DNA from: Purpureocillium takamizusanense
Taxonomy: Eukaryota; Ascomycota; Sordariomycetes; Hypocreales; Ophiocordycipitaceae
NCBI RefSeq assembly: GCF_022605165.1
Contig: NC_063071.1
Location: forward strand, 930,001 to 994,000
DNA length: 64,000 bases
Direction of reading: 5' to 3'
Program-made: the position numbers and the translations under genes
The notes under the pieces: model-generated
The model's input: the letters and a program-made list of their open reading frames with translations, nothing else
What the model was told of the DNA's origin: nothing
The model's database searches: none
In this document: positions 25,301 through 37,619 of the stretch, in pieces
Layout of the letters: every line of letters starts with the position of its first letter
How positions within the stretch are numbered: position 1 is the stretch's first letter

Positions 25301-28300
25301 GCGGCTTCGGACTGCTCTCCTGCCAGGGCCAGGCGCGACTGGACCCTGCAACATGATCGACGCTGGGATTTATGCCCTCAGCACACTGCCCAGCGTGACA
25401 AGGCCAGACAGACAGACGTTGGGAACGACTGACCGGTGCCTCAAGACCCCCGGCGTCCTCCCGCCCCCCAATCCATCCGAGAACACGGCCCTTTTCCCTG
25501 TCCATCGTGACTTGTCGCTCGTTGGGGTCGAACCGTACGACCTCAGAGAGCGCTCCAGCAGGCTCGTGTGCGACTGCCCGCCTACGCCCTTGTTCATTCG
25601 CCCGTGGGTTCTGGATGGGGTCACACACACGTGGAGGAGTCGGCATGTCTCTCACCCAGGCGACGTCTGTGCGTTCGTTGTCGCTTTGCCCGCCTTGCCG
25701 ATAACACGCCCCCTTGCTTCCCCGCTTCAGCGAGGCTCATCCCCACAACGGACGGGGCAGCCGACACCCAGCACTGCATTCACTCCCCTCGAGCCTGGCT
25801 GCAGACGCCTGTCCATCGAGAGTTTGCACGGGTGTTTGTTTCTGCACACAGTGCCTTCGCCTCAGCAGCCGCGTGAAGACATCTACGGGAGCGGCCGTGG
25901 AGTTGGAGCCATGACCATTGGGCCGGCACGCGGCGCTTCTGCCATCTACTGTAACGTGCAGCGTTCAAACACGTCGGCTTCCTGGCCCAGTCGTTCCTGC
26001 AGGCCCGACCTTGACAACTCTTTGCGTCAAACGACGCCTCGTGCCGACAGTCGGCGATTGGATATGTGATCGCGACAGACATCGGTTCAGCAGGGCGTGT
26101 CTCGCCTTGTTCACAGGCCTCGCTCCTGTACTAGCCACTCCCGACAAAGCTCTGTCTCTTCTTGTGGCTTTTTTTAGGGTTCCCTTTGTGTGTCTCATCA
26201 CACTCACCAACTCCAGAGTACGCAGGCAGGCCCTTTTGAGAATCATGGCTGCCAACAGCCTCAACAAAGCCCGGCATGGGATACAGAACCCTATCCCGTC
26301 ACCTCACAAGGCCGCGATACGTCATATTAGTCGGGTAAGGCGGTTCGTACACACTCTCACTCAGCAACTCACACGCCAGTTTGCGCACAAAGCGGTGGGC
26401 CTCAGCGCCCCCCAATCCACATCCTCGGGCCGCCTGGCGATTGCCTTGAGTGTGGCCAAGGCCCCGTGGTTGGGTCCGTGGGGCCTTTCTACCCGCTGGG
26501 ATCTGTGATTCTGTATGCTCCGGCCCAGGATGGGGCAGCATCCCGAGAACCTGGACAGCCAAGCCTTCGACAAAGGCAAGCATCCGCATTACCTGCGGGC
26601 CATTGCGCAGGAATGGCGGGCCTGGCTCGGGTGCATATGTACGTATACACTTGCCCAGAGCTAACGGGGTCCCCCGTACGCACGCGCTTATCGGAACGCT
26701 GGTGACTACATGCCGATGTGTGGCCCGCATGGAACCCGGAGAGCGGCCTATCGCGTGCTGTAAGGACCTTTTGTCAAACTCGTGATTCTGCCGTCTAAGT
26801 CTGTCCCAGACCCGATGAGATGGCCGCTTAGTCTAAGAGGCAGCCCCCGTCGGGTAAAGTCCCGCCCATCAATCAACCTAGCCGAGCAAGCACGAGTCCA
26901 GAACTGGGCATGCCACCGAGGCCCCTGTTCGAGTCACGATACAACGTAATTGAGAAACAACTTCGCCATATGTTACTTCGTAGCATTTTCATTGCACCCG
27001 TGAAGCCGCGGGCGCGAGGTGGGCGTGTGGCATAAAGTTGTCACAGACCTTCTAGTCGGACCGTCGACACAATGTGACATGGGATGGTGGAGTTGCACCG
27101 CTACGGTGCTGGGCGAGGCAATGGCGACATTTCCCGCCAGTGGTTTTGCTCGCTGCAGAGTTGCAGACCGCCTCAGTCGATGGAACCGGGCCTGAACTGC
27201 TGTCGCAGACGGGAATGGCCTGCCAGCTTGAACAAGGCTCGGACATGCTCGTACCGAACGACCGGCTCGGCACAAGCGGCTGCTGCACCCTCAACGTTGC
27301 TTGCTGCACGGACCAGGACGACGGAGAAAAAAATTATCACGAGTCGTCTTGCAGGCTCCCATACTCGGCTGGAGCGTTGTCGTCCGAAAGTCGGTTCCCG
27401 TCGACATCACACCCGCCGCCCCGATCCGAGCATCCTTTCCGCACTCGGGGCGGCTGTAGAAGTCACGTCACTACACCGTCCCCCGGTCCTCATGGTTCCT
27501 CACTGTGACAGCCGATTCCCAAGTGGAGGGTGATGGTCTACTGTAGGTCTCAAAACAGGGACAGGGGCCTTTGGAAGCAGCCGTATTGGGTCGTGGCTTC
27601 GAGGAGCTGAGCATGTACCCCAGACCAGCCACCGATGGCTGGAGTAGCATGCCTAATGCGGTGGGAGCATCCGTCACGGTTCATCAAGGTGAGTACAGAC
27701 AGAGCACAAGACGCTGACTTGCTGTGATAGGGGCGCGGGCGCGTATCGCGCCGCAATGTCTCCTACCCACGTGATGCTCCGGTGTCAGCATGTCTTACTT
27801 CATACTTCATACCATCAGCTCGTCTGTTACACTCGTGGCCTCAGACTCCTGATGGCGTTGAGTGCAGGTACATCACGGGCCTGCAGATGTTTTGCTAGGG
27901 CTCTGCGAAGGAGCCAGCGGCAACGTAGCCATCCGTGGCCGGCCGCCTCAACCACAATCACCGAGTGCCAACGACGGAACTGCGTGTTTGCTCGGCGTCA
28001 ATAGTTTGCCGCGTAGGCAGCTCTGTGTTGCAAATCCGTTCAATTGCCGACGCCGCCAACTCTGGAGGCTTGATGGGTCTTCGGGCTAACATGGTTTGCA
28101 GTTGACGTGGTCACGGAGCATCGTTCTCTCGCTAGCTTCAAACCCCAGACCCGGAACGACGCGCGCTCTCTCGTCACGTTGGATCTCAAATGGTCCCCTC
28201 TCTCTCTCTCCCCAACAGTAGTGAACCAACTTGGAGAAACGCAACGACAATTGGAGAAAAAAATCGGCGACGGCGTGTCCGCCATCTCCGCGCGGTCCGC

Positions 28301-30895
28301 CCCAGGCACGTAATAGCCATTAGTGGTCGCCGTGGTATTGTGCAGTCTCTGCCGTGACATGGCGCCCGGCTAGCGGTCCATCGCACGCACTTCCCGCCGT
28401 GGCATCGGGGTTCGTCCTGGCTCTGAGCTAACAAGGCGCCAGACGACGACGACGACGACGACGATGACCCGAGGAAAGGCGAGAGGCCGTTGGACGCCAT
28501 CTCCAGCTTCGGACCCTCGCCGGATGGGTTTGGGGGGAGGGGGTGTGTGTGTCACCTTCTCCACGAGAGACGAGACCATCTAGTTCATCGGCGAGTAAGA
28601 GTTGCCGGTTCTGACAAACGGATAGACACGTCTACGGACTCAAGGGGTTCAGGCGTGTCTCTCCAGTCGTCTGCTGCTCTGCTCGCTCGTCCCTTCCCCC
28701 GCAAGTCTTGGCGCTTCATGTCGTACCGTGTCATCGGGGACGAGCCCAGCCGGGCGGTTCTCCAAAAAGTGAGTACCTACGTTTGGAGACGGTAGCGTAG
28801 GGATCGAAATGCTACAGACGTGTGCGTAGAAAGGCGGGGGGAGAAACATGGACCGAAGCAGCAGATGGGGTGAGCACGACGGGAGGCCAGTGCTATGGCT
28901 CGATGAAATGGCATCTCCAGTGCCGGGTGTGTTGCTTAGTCTCTGAGCTGCGGTGTTGGGTCGCTGGTCGACCTCGAGCGCGGTAGAGCAGTGGTAAAGT
29001 GGTAGAGGGCGAGCTTGACTATGAACGGGTGCCCTGCCTGGTCGTATGACGCCTCGCTACGCCTACGTAGATTAGTTTGTAAGTCGATTCGGGAGCTAAA
29101 TGCACATGGTGTGTTAAAGGTGATGACCGCAACGATATTGCTTATGTGGTGTCAGAATTCCACAGGGCATGGCCCTCGTTTACCCTCTTCAGTGGTCGGG
29201 ACTTATAGATTGATGATCCACGGGCGATGCTGAAGCCCGCTCTGATAGTCTAGCTCAGAGCTTTCTCCCACTGCGCTGACACGTAGTTGTCGGAATCATC
29301 TTATACGAAAGGGCTTGGATGGATACCGTCGTGGACGTCAAGTACCCATCTTGGCACGATGCATCGTCTTGGTACCTGCTACTGGGAATGGCGAAGTCCG
29401 TCTACATTGTGCTCGTGTTGCCTATACACGGCTGCTAGTAGCTTCTCCGATAGAACCATTATGTTCTCAGACTCGCGCCGTTGCTATATAATAGTGTCAA
29501 CTTGAGTTGTGCGGAGCTGTCGACCTGTTGTTTGGACCTGGCCGGCTACCGGGTAGGCGTGTTGAGTTGGTCCGAAAAGAAACAATTCGTTCTTGGCGAT
29601 GGCTTCGCGGCCGTCCATGGGGGTTTGGGAGCTCGAAAGATGATTTGTTGCGTTTCTTTGCATCTTTGCTTCCACTATTCGCGTTCATGTGCTTTTCCGG
29701 ATCAATAATGACCTCTATACATAGTTTCGTGTCCCACTAGAGCATCAAATGTGCTTCTTCGAATGTCCTGGCACTTGTCATATTGATATCTGGGTGACTT
29801 GCGCGGCGGCCGCTTGCACACGCCATCTCGTATTGGCTATTGGAAGCTCGATGTGATGATTTTAGTGGCATAATAACTGGTATGCATTAATGCATCAGTA
29901 TAGATCAACGATGGCGTCAGTAACGCCACGGGTGAGTCGCCATCAGCCATCCAGCAGTTCTCGCACTTACATACGTCGCAGTGCTGTCTGGTGCCGGAGC
30001 CGGATGTTTTTTTCGGGAGGGTAGTTGCGTGAGATTCCAACGTATACCATCTACTCTTCTACAAAACAAGCCGAAGTAAGAGCCTGGTTGCGAGTCTATC
30101 GGTCAGTACGTTTGACACCTAGGTGGCATGTCCAGGACAGTCAACCATACGCAAGTATAGATACATGTGCGGCTGTACGTCGTCCATTTAATGGAACGAG
30201 GGATTGTACGACGGAATGTAGTCTTGCTTGTTATCGAAGAGCAAGGTGAGTAATTTGTGCTTGAGAGGAAGCTATGGTGTTCCAACCGGCTTTGTTGACT
30301 GAGTTCTCACCGGACGCACCATTGACGCCATAGCTAGATACGACTCACGAAGTAACCTATAGTGAGCTGCCTTCTGCCGTCAGCTATCCCCTGCAGCGAC
30401 ATGGAATTAAGACCGCTCGAGCGAGAGAGACGGTCCAGCGCTGACACCGCTGAGGCAGGAACCAAGGCAGAGGCGCGGCCCTGTTGACGCTCACCAAAGA
30501 TGCCACGGCGCTATACGGAGCGACCATCTTGGTGAGGTGATTGCTGAGCCAGTGACCTCAGCTCTTGCCATTTCAAGAGGCTCATCTTACTCAAGTAGCC
30601 TCGTAGATCGCTCCGTGTCGCGCGATTGGCCAGTAGAGCCTGCGCAGTTGCCATTTCCATTTCATGCACTGCCAGGACGTCGTGTCACGTGGAGTTGTGC
30701 ATAATGAGGCAATGAAATGCCCTCAAGTCTGCTAGGCCGCCCAGCTGAAGATTCCCTGCATGGGATGGCCCTTCATGACCGTCACGTATTTGTGCGACCG
30801 CGGTCGGAAGCGCCGTTGACGACACCTGCCACGGCTTTCGACTCCGGCTCAATCACTCATGATCACCCGGCAGATGCAGCCCCTGGCCGAACAGC

Positions 30896-33800
30896 ATGGT
30901 ACAGCGGCCGATGCGACAGGTAGACGATGGCGCCGTCCGCGATGGAGGCCGACTTAATCTGCTGTGTCTCGATGGCGGCGGCGTTCGCGGGCTGTCGTCA
31001 TTGCACATTCTGCAGAGGCTGATGGAGCAGATCGATCCTGAGAAGCCGCCGAAGCCGTGCGACTATTTCGACATGATATGCGGGACGTCCACGGGGGGTT
31101 TGATCGCTATCATGCTGGGAAGACTCCGAATGACGGTCGCGCAATGCATCCGCGAATATGAGGAACTGTCCTCGTCCGTATTCACCAAGCGCCGACACAG
31201 GCTCAACTGGAAGGGCCAGCTCCAAGGCCGCTTTGACCACGCAGCGCTCGAAGATGGGGTCAAAGCGATCCTTGGACGACTCGATTTCCCGGAGGACGAG
31301 CTTCTCAAAGAAGCAGACGGGAAGCCTCGGTGCAAGGTGTACGGTGCCCCCTCTCTCATTTTGCACAACGGTCCGACACTAAACCTTGACAGCTTTGTCT
31401 CGACCATGAGGCAGGAAATCTCCGACATTGTCAACCTGACGAGCTACTACTCTCCGACTTGGGGCACCTCGATGCTCGATCGTGCCAAGATCTGGGAAGC
31501 TGCACGTGCGACGTCGGCAGCGACCTCATTCTTTGACCCCTGTGTCATCGACGGCAAGTCCTTCGCCGACGGCGGAACCGGCGCCAACAACCCAATACAC
31601 CAGCTCTGGGCGGAGGCGTCGTGTGTCTATGGTGACGGCAACACAAGCAGTGCATGGAAGCTGGAGGATCACTTGCACTGCCTCGTATCCATAGGGACCG
31701 GTACGCCGTCGCGCAAGCCGTTTGGTCCCGATCTACAAGACGTAGCTACGGCGCTACGAGCGATTGCCACGAGTGCCGAGTCTGTGGCACAGACTTTCGA
31801 GCGGGAGCATCCACATTTGGTGAATAGTTGTGCATATTTCCGGTTCAACGTCACAAACGGCCTGCAGGGCGTCGGCCTCGAAGCATCTGATCGACTGGGC
31901 GAGATCGAGGCTTTGACAAGCAGTTACTGCGCTTCTCCGACGATAATTCAGAAGATGAAAACCTGCGCCACCAAACTGACAGGGATTAGGTGCAATGAAG
32001 GTCTCGGTTGTGAGTCCACTGAGGCCCCTTTGCTGCGTGGAATAATGTTGACAGTAATCAGGGGTTGAGCAGGCCGGGATCCGATTCAAGCAACTGATGG
32101 CTCCCCAAGTTTGCGTGCCGTTCAGCCAAGACGAAATTGTAAACACAGACTCGACAGACTCGGTCGATCTCTTCAGTTTCATTCACTGCCGATCCTTCGA
32201 AGACTGGCTGCAGAGCCAGTCTCGATGGCTCATCTGCCTCACCTCGGCCACCATGAGCTCGCGGACCGTCAAGTTTGACCACACGTTTCCGCTGGCGGAG
32301 AGACTAAGTAAACGTCTCTCAGTATATCGTCTCGAGGGATATACTACACTCTATATCAATTGTTACTGGGTCCTGGATAGGCCAGGGGGCTTCCGCCTGC
32401 AGGTGCTGGTCGAGGAGCACCTGAAGCGTACGAACCAGATCCCAGGAAAAACGTCAACATATGACACCATCCTTCCGGCTTTGTTTTATCAGTTGTGCAA
32501 CCAATCGTCCAATAAATTTGCGATGCTGCAAGGGTTTTGCAACTCATTGAATGATGACCGGGCGGCGATGTTTCGACAACATATGGTCCAGGAGGGGATG
32601 CCGGGCACGTGGGACCTCGTGGAGGTCATGGAATTCCTTCTTGCAACTTGCGAGCAGGGCATTCTGGTGGCAATCGATGGCATCGATGCTCTTTCTGAGG
32701 TTGATAGTATTGCCTTGATGATCCTACTGAATCGCCTTAACACGAAGGGCGTCGATCTCAAGCTGCTATTTTGTGGTGCCTCTGATATGGCCAAAGCGCC
32801 AGGCGGCATCGACGTCGCGATCGTGACCGACTCTACAGAAGCGAATGGTGAGCATATTCTATTCCTGATGCATTGCAAATGATAACTTTTGGAACCCGGC
32901 AGAATGCCGCGCTACCCTAAGGTTCGACGAATTCAATGTCCGCAAGTCCCAAATCGCACCCGCCGCGTCGGGCACGACCGAGTGGATTTGGAAACATCCC
33001 GTCTTTAGAGACTTTGCATCTAGGCGCAACGGGCTGCTTTGGATCAGGGGCAAGCCAGGGAGTGGTAAATCGGTACTGGCAAAGTCCATCCAGAAAATGC
33101 TACTCGGTTCGAATCCAGGCCGTACCCTCGTCGGCGACTGGTTCTACCACGGCCGGAGGGGTGCCCACTATATACGGCATCTATCGTTTCTGAGATCGGT
33201 GCTGCACCAATTTCTCGAGCAGAACCTGTCGCTATTTTCGGAGTATTTCCTCGACGCTTATCGCCGCCAGGGCCCCATGAGCCCGAACGGATGGTCATAC
33301 GAGACACTCGCAGACATATTCCAGCGAATCTGCTGTGGGCCGCTCCATGTCATCTGTGTCATCGATGCCATGGACGAAGCGGAGGATGCCACCATTCTAG
33401 ATTCCCTTGTGGAGATTGTGCAAGGCAGGCCAGGGTCGAATGCAAGTTTCATCGTCCTCAGTAGGCCTCACATTGACATCGAGCGCCGGGTCTACAATGT
33501 GCCTGTCCTGGACCTGGAGCGTCAGAACGAAGCAGACATTCAACGTATCATTAGTGCTGGAGTCGATTCGCTCAGGAAATCCCTGCATTCGCTCGACTTC
33601 GACAAACCTGCCTCGCTCGGCCCTCGTTCGGCTGTACGAATGCGCAAGTCCCGGTTTGGCTCTATTGCCATGAGCCAGGCTCGCGAACAGGAGGCCATCG
33701 AACGTATCCGCAAGACGCTCTTGACCAAGGCACAGGGCTCAATTCTATGGGTCAAGCTTGTCTTGGACAGGCTCAACCAAGCTTCGCAGGAGTTCGGCGG

Positions 33801-35469
33801 CGCAACCCTGGACGACATGGAGTCGCTCGTCAATGAGATCCCAAAGGAATTGCAAGAGTTGTACCGTCAAATCCTCGCCACGCTGATTAAAGGAAAGTCT
33901 GCGGAGATGATCCAGGACATTCGCAGAGCGCTGATGTGGATAGGCGCTGCAGGAAATCTCGGCGACGTGACGCTCGAGAACCTGTGGGAAGCGCTGGCGC
34001 TGCTCAAGGATGAATTTCGATCAGAAAACCTGGACGGGGTGTGGCAGAGACAAATGCTCATCACTACGTACGACGAGCTTTGGAGGAAGATATATACCAT
34101 GTGCGGGCCCTTTGTCGAGGTATACACGCCAGGTTTGTCGGTAGACGAGTCACGGACCACGCAGTACAAGGCCTGCTCAGTCGTGCAGCTGATGCACCAG
34201 TCCGTACGCGATTTCCTTTGCGGCGGTCATGCAGCCGGAGACCTGCACTTCCCATGGGCCGTTGCGGTGCGCCTGGTGGAGAAGAACCTGGGTCACTATT
34301 TGGAGCTGGTGGCTCGTGATGGCGAGCGAAATCTCAGGCTTGGCCCGCGGCTCCCGGAAGAGATGGTTGGACGTCTCAGCGAGCAGCGCCTGCTGCAACT
34401 GGCTCTCAACCTCGTCGAGGCAGGTAGTGGCTCCGGGAAGAGAATGCGAGGGCTGGTTGGCAACTGGATCCTCGAGCCTGCGCCCAAAGGATCTAAAGAG
34501 GAGCTCCTCGTGGACGCCATCGAGGACTACCTGATTGTGGGGGAGAGCAGGTTCAATCCGCAGACCGCAGTGAACATGTTGAGTCTCGGACGCCTCTTCT
34601 ATCACGCCTGCAAGGAAGGCCTAGCCACTGCGGTGCGCAACCTGTTGTTGTTGAACTGGCTGGTGCTGAACGAAGTAAGACATCCATTCGATGCCATCCT
34701 CTTTGGGTGCATTTACTTCGCAGCATCGACGAGCGGGGACCCGAACATGACCGTTGCATTGCAGTTGCCCAAGGTTGCGCCGAAATTGCCCAGCTCGCCA
34801 CGTCCAAATCTCAAAGACCCGGGGCTCTTTTCTCCGGTAACTCCTGAAAGGTGGAGGGAGACGGTACTGGCGGATGACGAACCGGAACTTGAACCCGAGG
34901 CTACGCTTTCAAAGATGGACACGGCGTCGTCGTCGTCATCATCATCATCATCATCATCATCGGAGACGGCAGTGGACAACCCCGATGAGCCGGTCCGGGT
35001 AAGGAGACGTCGACCAACGGTTCCGGCCAGTCCACCATTCGACCAGGTGTCTGAAAAGGACGAGAAAAGGTACTACTCGTCATGGGACTCGCATGCGAGG
35101 TGGCACTCGCAGGCCTGGACGGTTGAGCTCACCGTGAAAAGGGGCCCGGGAGGGACACACACAACGACGCATTCAGTTACGTTCAAGCAATGGTGTCGCT
35201 TCTTGGATATTCTTTGCGGGAGCAAGAGTCGCGAGCTGCGTCGGCGAGGGCAGGGAACCGAGGTCTGCGTGGTTGGACCGAGCGCGCCGCTGCCGCAGCA
35301 CGAGGAGGGGGGAGGGTCGGCGAGTGCAATTTGCGAAGAGATGAGCGATATGCATCTTGAACATGAAGACGAGGGTGAGCAGATTGAAGTTCCGCTTGAG
35401 GATGTCGAGGATGCGGTGTTGGCGTCACTAGAGTTGGGGAACAACCGGACTGGGATAGGGGTAAAGTAG
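30896..35469 (+). CDS. Patatin-NACHT (NLR-type) protein with a degenerate second NACHT-like module
   Basis: Probable intracellular recognition/cell-death protein. Exons 30896-31338, 31393-32009, 32062-32847 and 32903-35469 give 1470 aa. The first intron is 54 bp and stop-free, but removing it restores the patatin run CKVFVSTMRQE. Residues about 19-215 are the patatin-like phospholipase domain: oxyanion loop DGGGVRG, nucleophile motif GTSTG (Ser65) and ADGG (Asp207), so the dyad is intact. Residues about 380-600 look like a NACHT-like ATPase without a P-loop (AIDGID at 557-562). Residues about 650-800 are an intact NACHT: GKPGSGKS (665-672) and VIDAMDE (768-774), followed by the helical region usual in fungal NACHT proteins. 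The C-terminus has a poly-Ser run and acidic stretches but no visible ankyrin, WD or TPR repeats. Known relatives include Neurospora PLP-1, a patatin-NLR acting in germling-regulated death. A start upstream of 30896 is possible. Confidence 0.88.
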
Positions 35470-35710
35470 GAGGACCACTCGTTCAGATGGAAGAGTCTCA
35501 CCGCGTGGTCGGACCTATAATCTATACCTCACCCTCTTTCGTCCAATCTATTGAATACCTTTATTTTCCTCCGCACCCCTTTTCGGTCCCTTTCCAGTGA
35601 ATGTGGATGAAGCCCAGGCAATCAACCCATCGCCCTTTAGGTAGACAGAGCTGAGTGCTTAGTCCGTCTGGTCTAGGCTCCAGAGATCCGTGATATGAGA
35701 GAGCGCCGCA

Positions 35711-36080
35711 TCACAAAAGCCCCGTCTGTTGCAGCAGCACGTCCGTCATGGCCGTGCCGTTGCCGCTGCTGCGGTTGACCTCGGGCGCGCTGCTCGTCAG
35801 CAGGTAGCCGTACTCGACGCTGCAGAAGCTGAGCCGCCGGCGCGTCTCGTTCCACCACTCGTGCGCTGCGATCAGCTCCTCGCGCGTGCGCGTCGCGTCG
35901 ACCACGACGGTGACCCAAAAGGGCGTGGTGTCGCGCAGCATCGTCATGACGAAGCGCTGGTGGTCGTACCACGTCTCGGTGATGGCCTGCCTGCTCACCC
36001 ACCCTCTGTCGTCGGCGTCCCACTCGTCGAGCCGCTCCCGCATCTGTAGAATCTCCTCGGCCAGCGTCTCGTCGTCGTAT

Positions 36081-36114
<34 letters not shown>

Positions 36115-36772
36115 GGTGCTCGTCCGAGCTTCGTTGGTCTGAACCGCCCACCTCGTCGTCGTCGTCGAGCGCGCGCCGCTGCTGTCGCTGCCGCTGCCTC
36201 TCCTCCGCGGCGTCCAGCACTTCCTGCATGAGCGCCCGGTCGTGCGCCCGCGCGGCGACATGGTCCTCGTGCGCGAGGCGCATCCTGTCGAGCCCGTACA
36301 GCAGGAAATATGCCCCCAGGGCGTAGTTCCCCGCCCAGTCCCTCGCCAGCCTGATCTCGGTGACCATGGCATTGCGCTTCTGCATGCGCTCGTACCTCTC
36401 AAACGACTCCCTGAAGCCGAGAACGTCCATGAGCATGGCCGGAGGGGCCTCGTGCCGGTGCCGGTGCCGGTGCTCATCATCATCATCACCACCATCATCC
36501 TCAACAACAACAGCAGCAGTAGCAGCAGCAGCCCAGCGGGCGGCCGCGGCCTCCCTCTTGCCGCGGTAGTAGGCGTCGCGCGCGGCCTGCTCGGCGTCGG
36601 CGTCGCGCTCCACGCAGCGCTCACACTTGCCGTGAAAGGTCACCTTGAGCTGGCTGTCGCTTATGCGCCTCTCGCTCGGGCTGTGCGTGCACGGCGTGTC
36701 GGTGCAGTGGGCCTTGAGCAGGGAGCTGTGGTAGCAGCGCTCGAACGTGAACCAGTACAGGAAGCAGGGCAT
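35711..36772 (-). CDS. Asp-rich hypothetical protein with Cys/His N-terminus
   Basis: An uninterrupted frame of 353 aa. The N-terminal 70 residues carry regularly spaced Cys/His (ERCYH, AHC, TPC, GKCERC), a pattern seen in many uncharacterised fungal proteins and suggestive of a small zinc-binding module. Next come an Ala-rich helix, an Asp tract with an HRHRHRH run, a helical region (about 115-190), a second Asp tract of about ten residues encoded by GAC/GTC repeats, and a C-terminal segment with WVTVVVDATRTREELIAAHEWW. The ATG at 36772 is the first in frame, but splice-like sequence just upstream (CTAACACAG reading on the minus strand) means an extra 5' exon is possible. It is tail-to-tail with the patatin-NACHT gene, with 241 bp between the stops. 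I do not recognise the family. Confidence 0.6.
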
Positions 36773-37619
36773 GACGAGCGAGACCTGGGGCTCTGGGGGG
36801 CAAACTTGTAGTATGCCAGCTCTTGCTGTGTTAGACTAGCTGGTTAACGATCAGCCGGGCGTCTCCGAGGGAGACGAAGAACTCCGTGGCAAGGGTACCG
36901 GAAGAACGGTCACTCTTGAACGGACAGAGGAGACGAGGTTGGAGTAGACAGATCTCGCGTAGAGCCGTGGAGGACAGGAAGCACAACAACCGCAAGGCCG
37001 GGCAGTGCTGGTGGCGTATGGACGGGGTTTTCTGGTGAAAGGCGTCTAGACTCTTCTCCTGCAGCAGGAGACGTCGTCTTGAGCGAGGGGCCGTACGCCT
37101 CGGATTTGCGAGGGCGAGAGACAAGAGGAGAGAAGAGTTTGAAGGTGTCCTGTTTGTCTACCGCCAGGAGCGACGAACACAGCAGGTTTATAACCCAGGG
37201 GCGACAGGCGAGGAAATGTTCATGGCCACGCTACCGAGCTTGAAGGTGCAGAGGCGCAACACGCGGCTTGCACGTAGGACACCAAGGCTTGCGCCATGTG
37301 AAGCCATCACAGACCGCGCGAGGCTTCTATTGGGAGATGACGTAGACCGTATAAGAACCACCACCCCGTAGGCGTCCAGTGCGATGCGCCAGCTTCATAG
37401 GAAACTTCTGGCGCAGTGAGGCTCCCAGTGTGTCCCTGGCAAGAACAGTGACAATTTCCACTAGCTTGAGGTTTACTTGGCGTAGCTCGCCAGACCGTGC
37501 TCAAATCCATCCCTAAGTGCGACCACATGCTCATCTAATGCACCAGAAGTCAACCCGAGCAACGACCAGCCTCGCAATACAGACCCGGCCCCCAGGGCGT
37601 GCGCCAGCGCAACAATGAG
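36773..37619. other. Intergenic region between two minus-strand genes
   Basis: This holds the 5' side of the Asp-rich protein gene and the 3' side of the glutamine amidotransferase gene. A 97-codon minus-strand frame (36831-37124) could supply a 5' exon for the Asp-rich gene; the phase would fit a weak donor at about 36898, but I cannot confirm it. Nothing else is supported. Confidence 0.4.

Larger units (their letters stand above)
20311..30895. other. 10.6-kb gene-free stretch
   Basis: I find no supported protein or RNA gene. The first several hundred bases are presumably the 3' UTR of the regulator. Simple repeats occur: (AC)17 at 20805-20838, a purine-rich tract at about 21500-21580, G-runs at 22015-22028 and 22314-22328, and GAC trinucleotides at about 28442-28465. 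From about 29 kb onward the base composition is less GC-rich and frames are short, which could mark decayed mobile DNA, but I can recognise no element. Confidence 0.55.

Noticed and set aside
26800..28990. tRNA candidates at GTTCGAGTC (26928) and near 28976
   Set aside because: Neither can be folded by eye into acceptor, D, anticodon and T arms with correct spacing.
36831..37124. 97-codon minus-strand frame as first exon of the Asp-rich protein gene
   Set aside because: The phase would fit, but the only available donor (GTACCC) is weak and the sequence is not convincingly coding; left as a possibility only.
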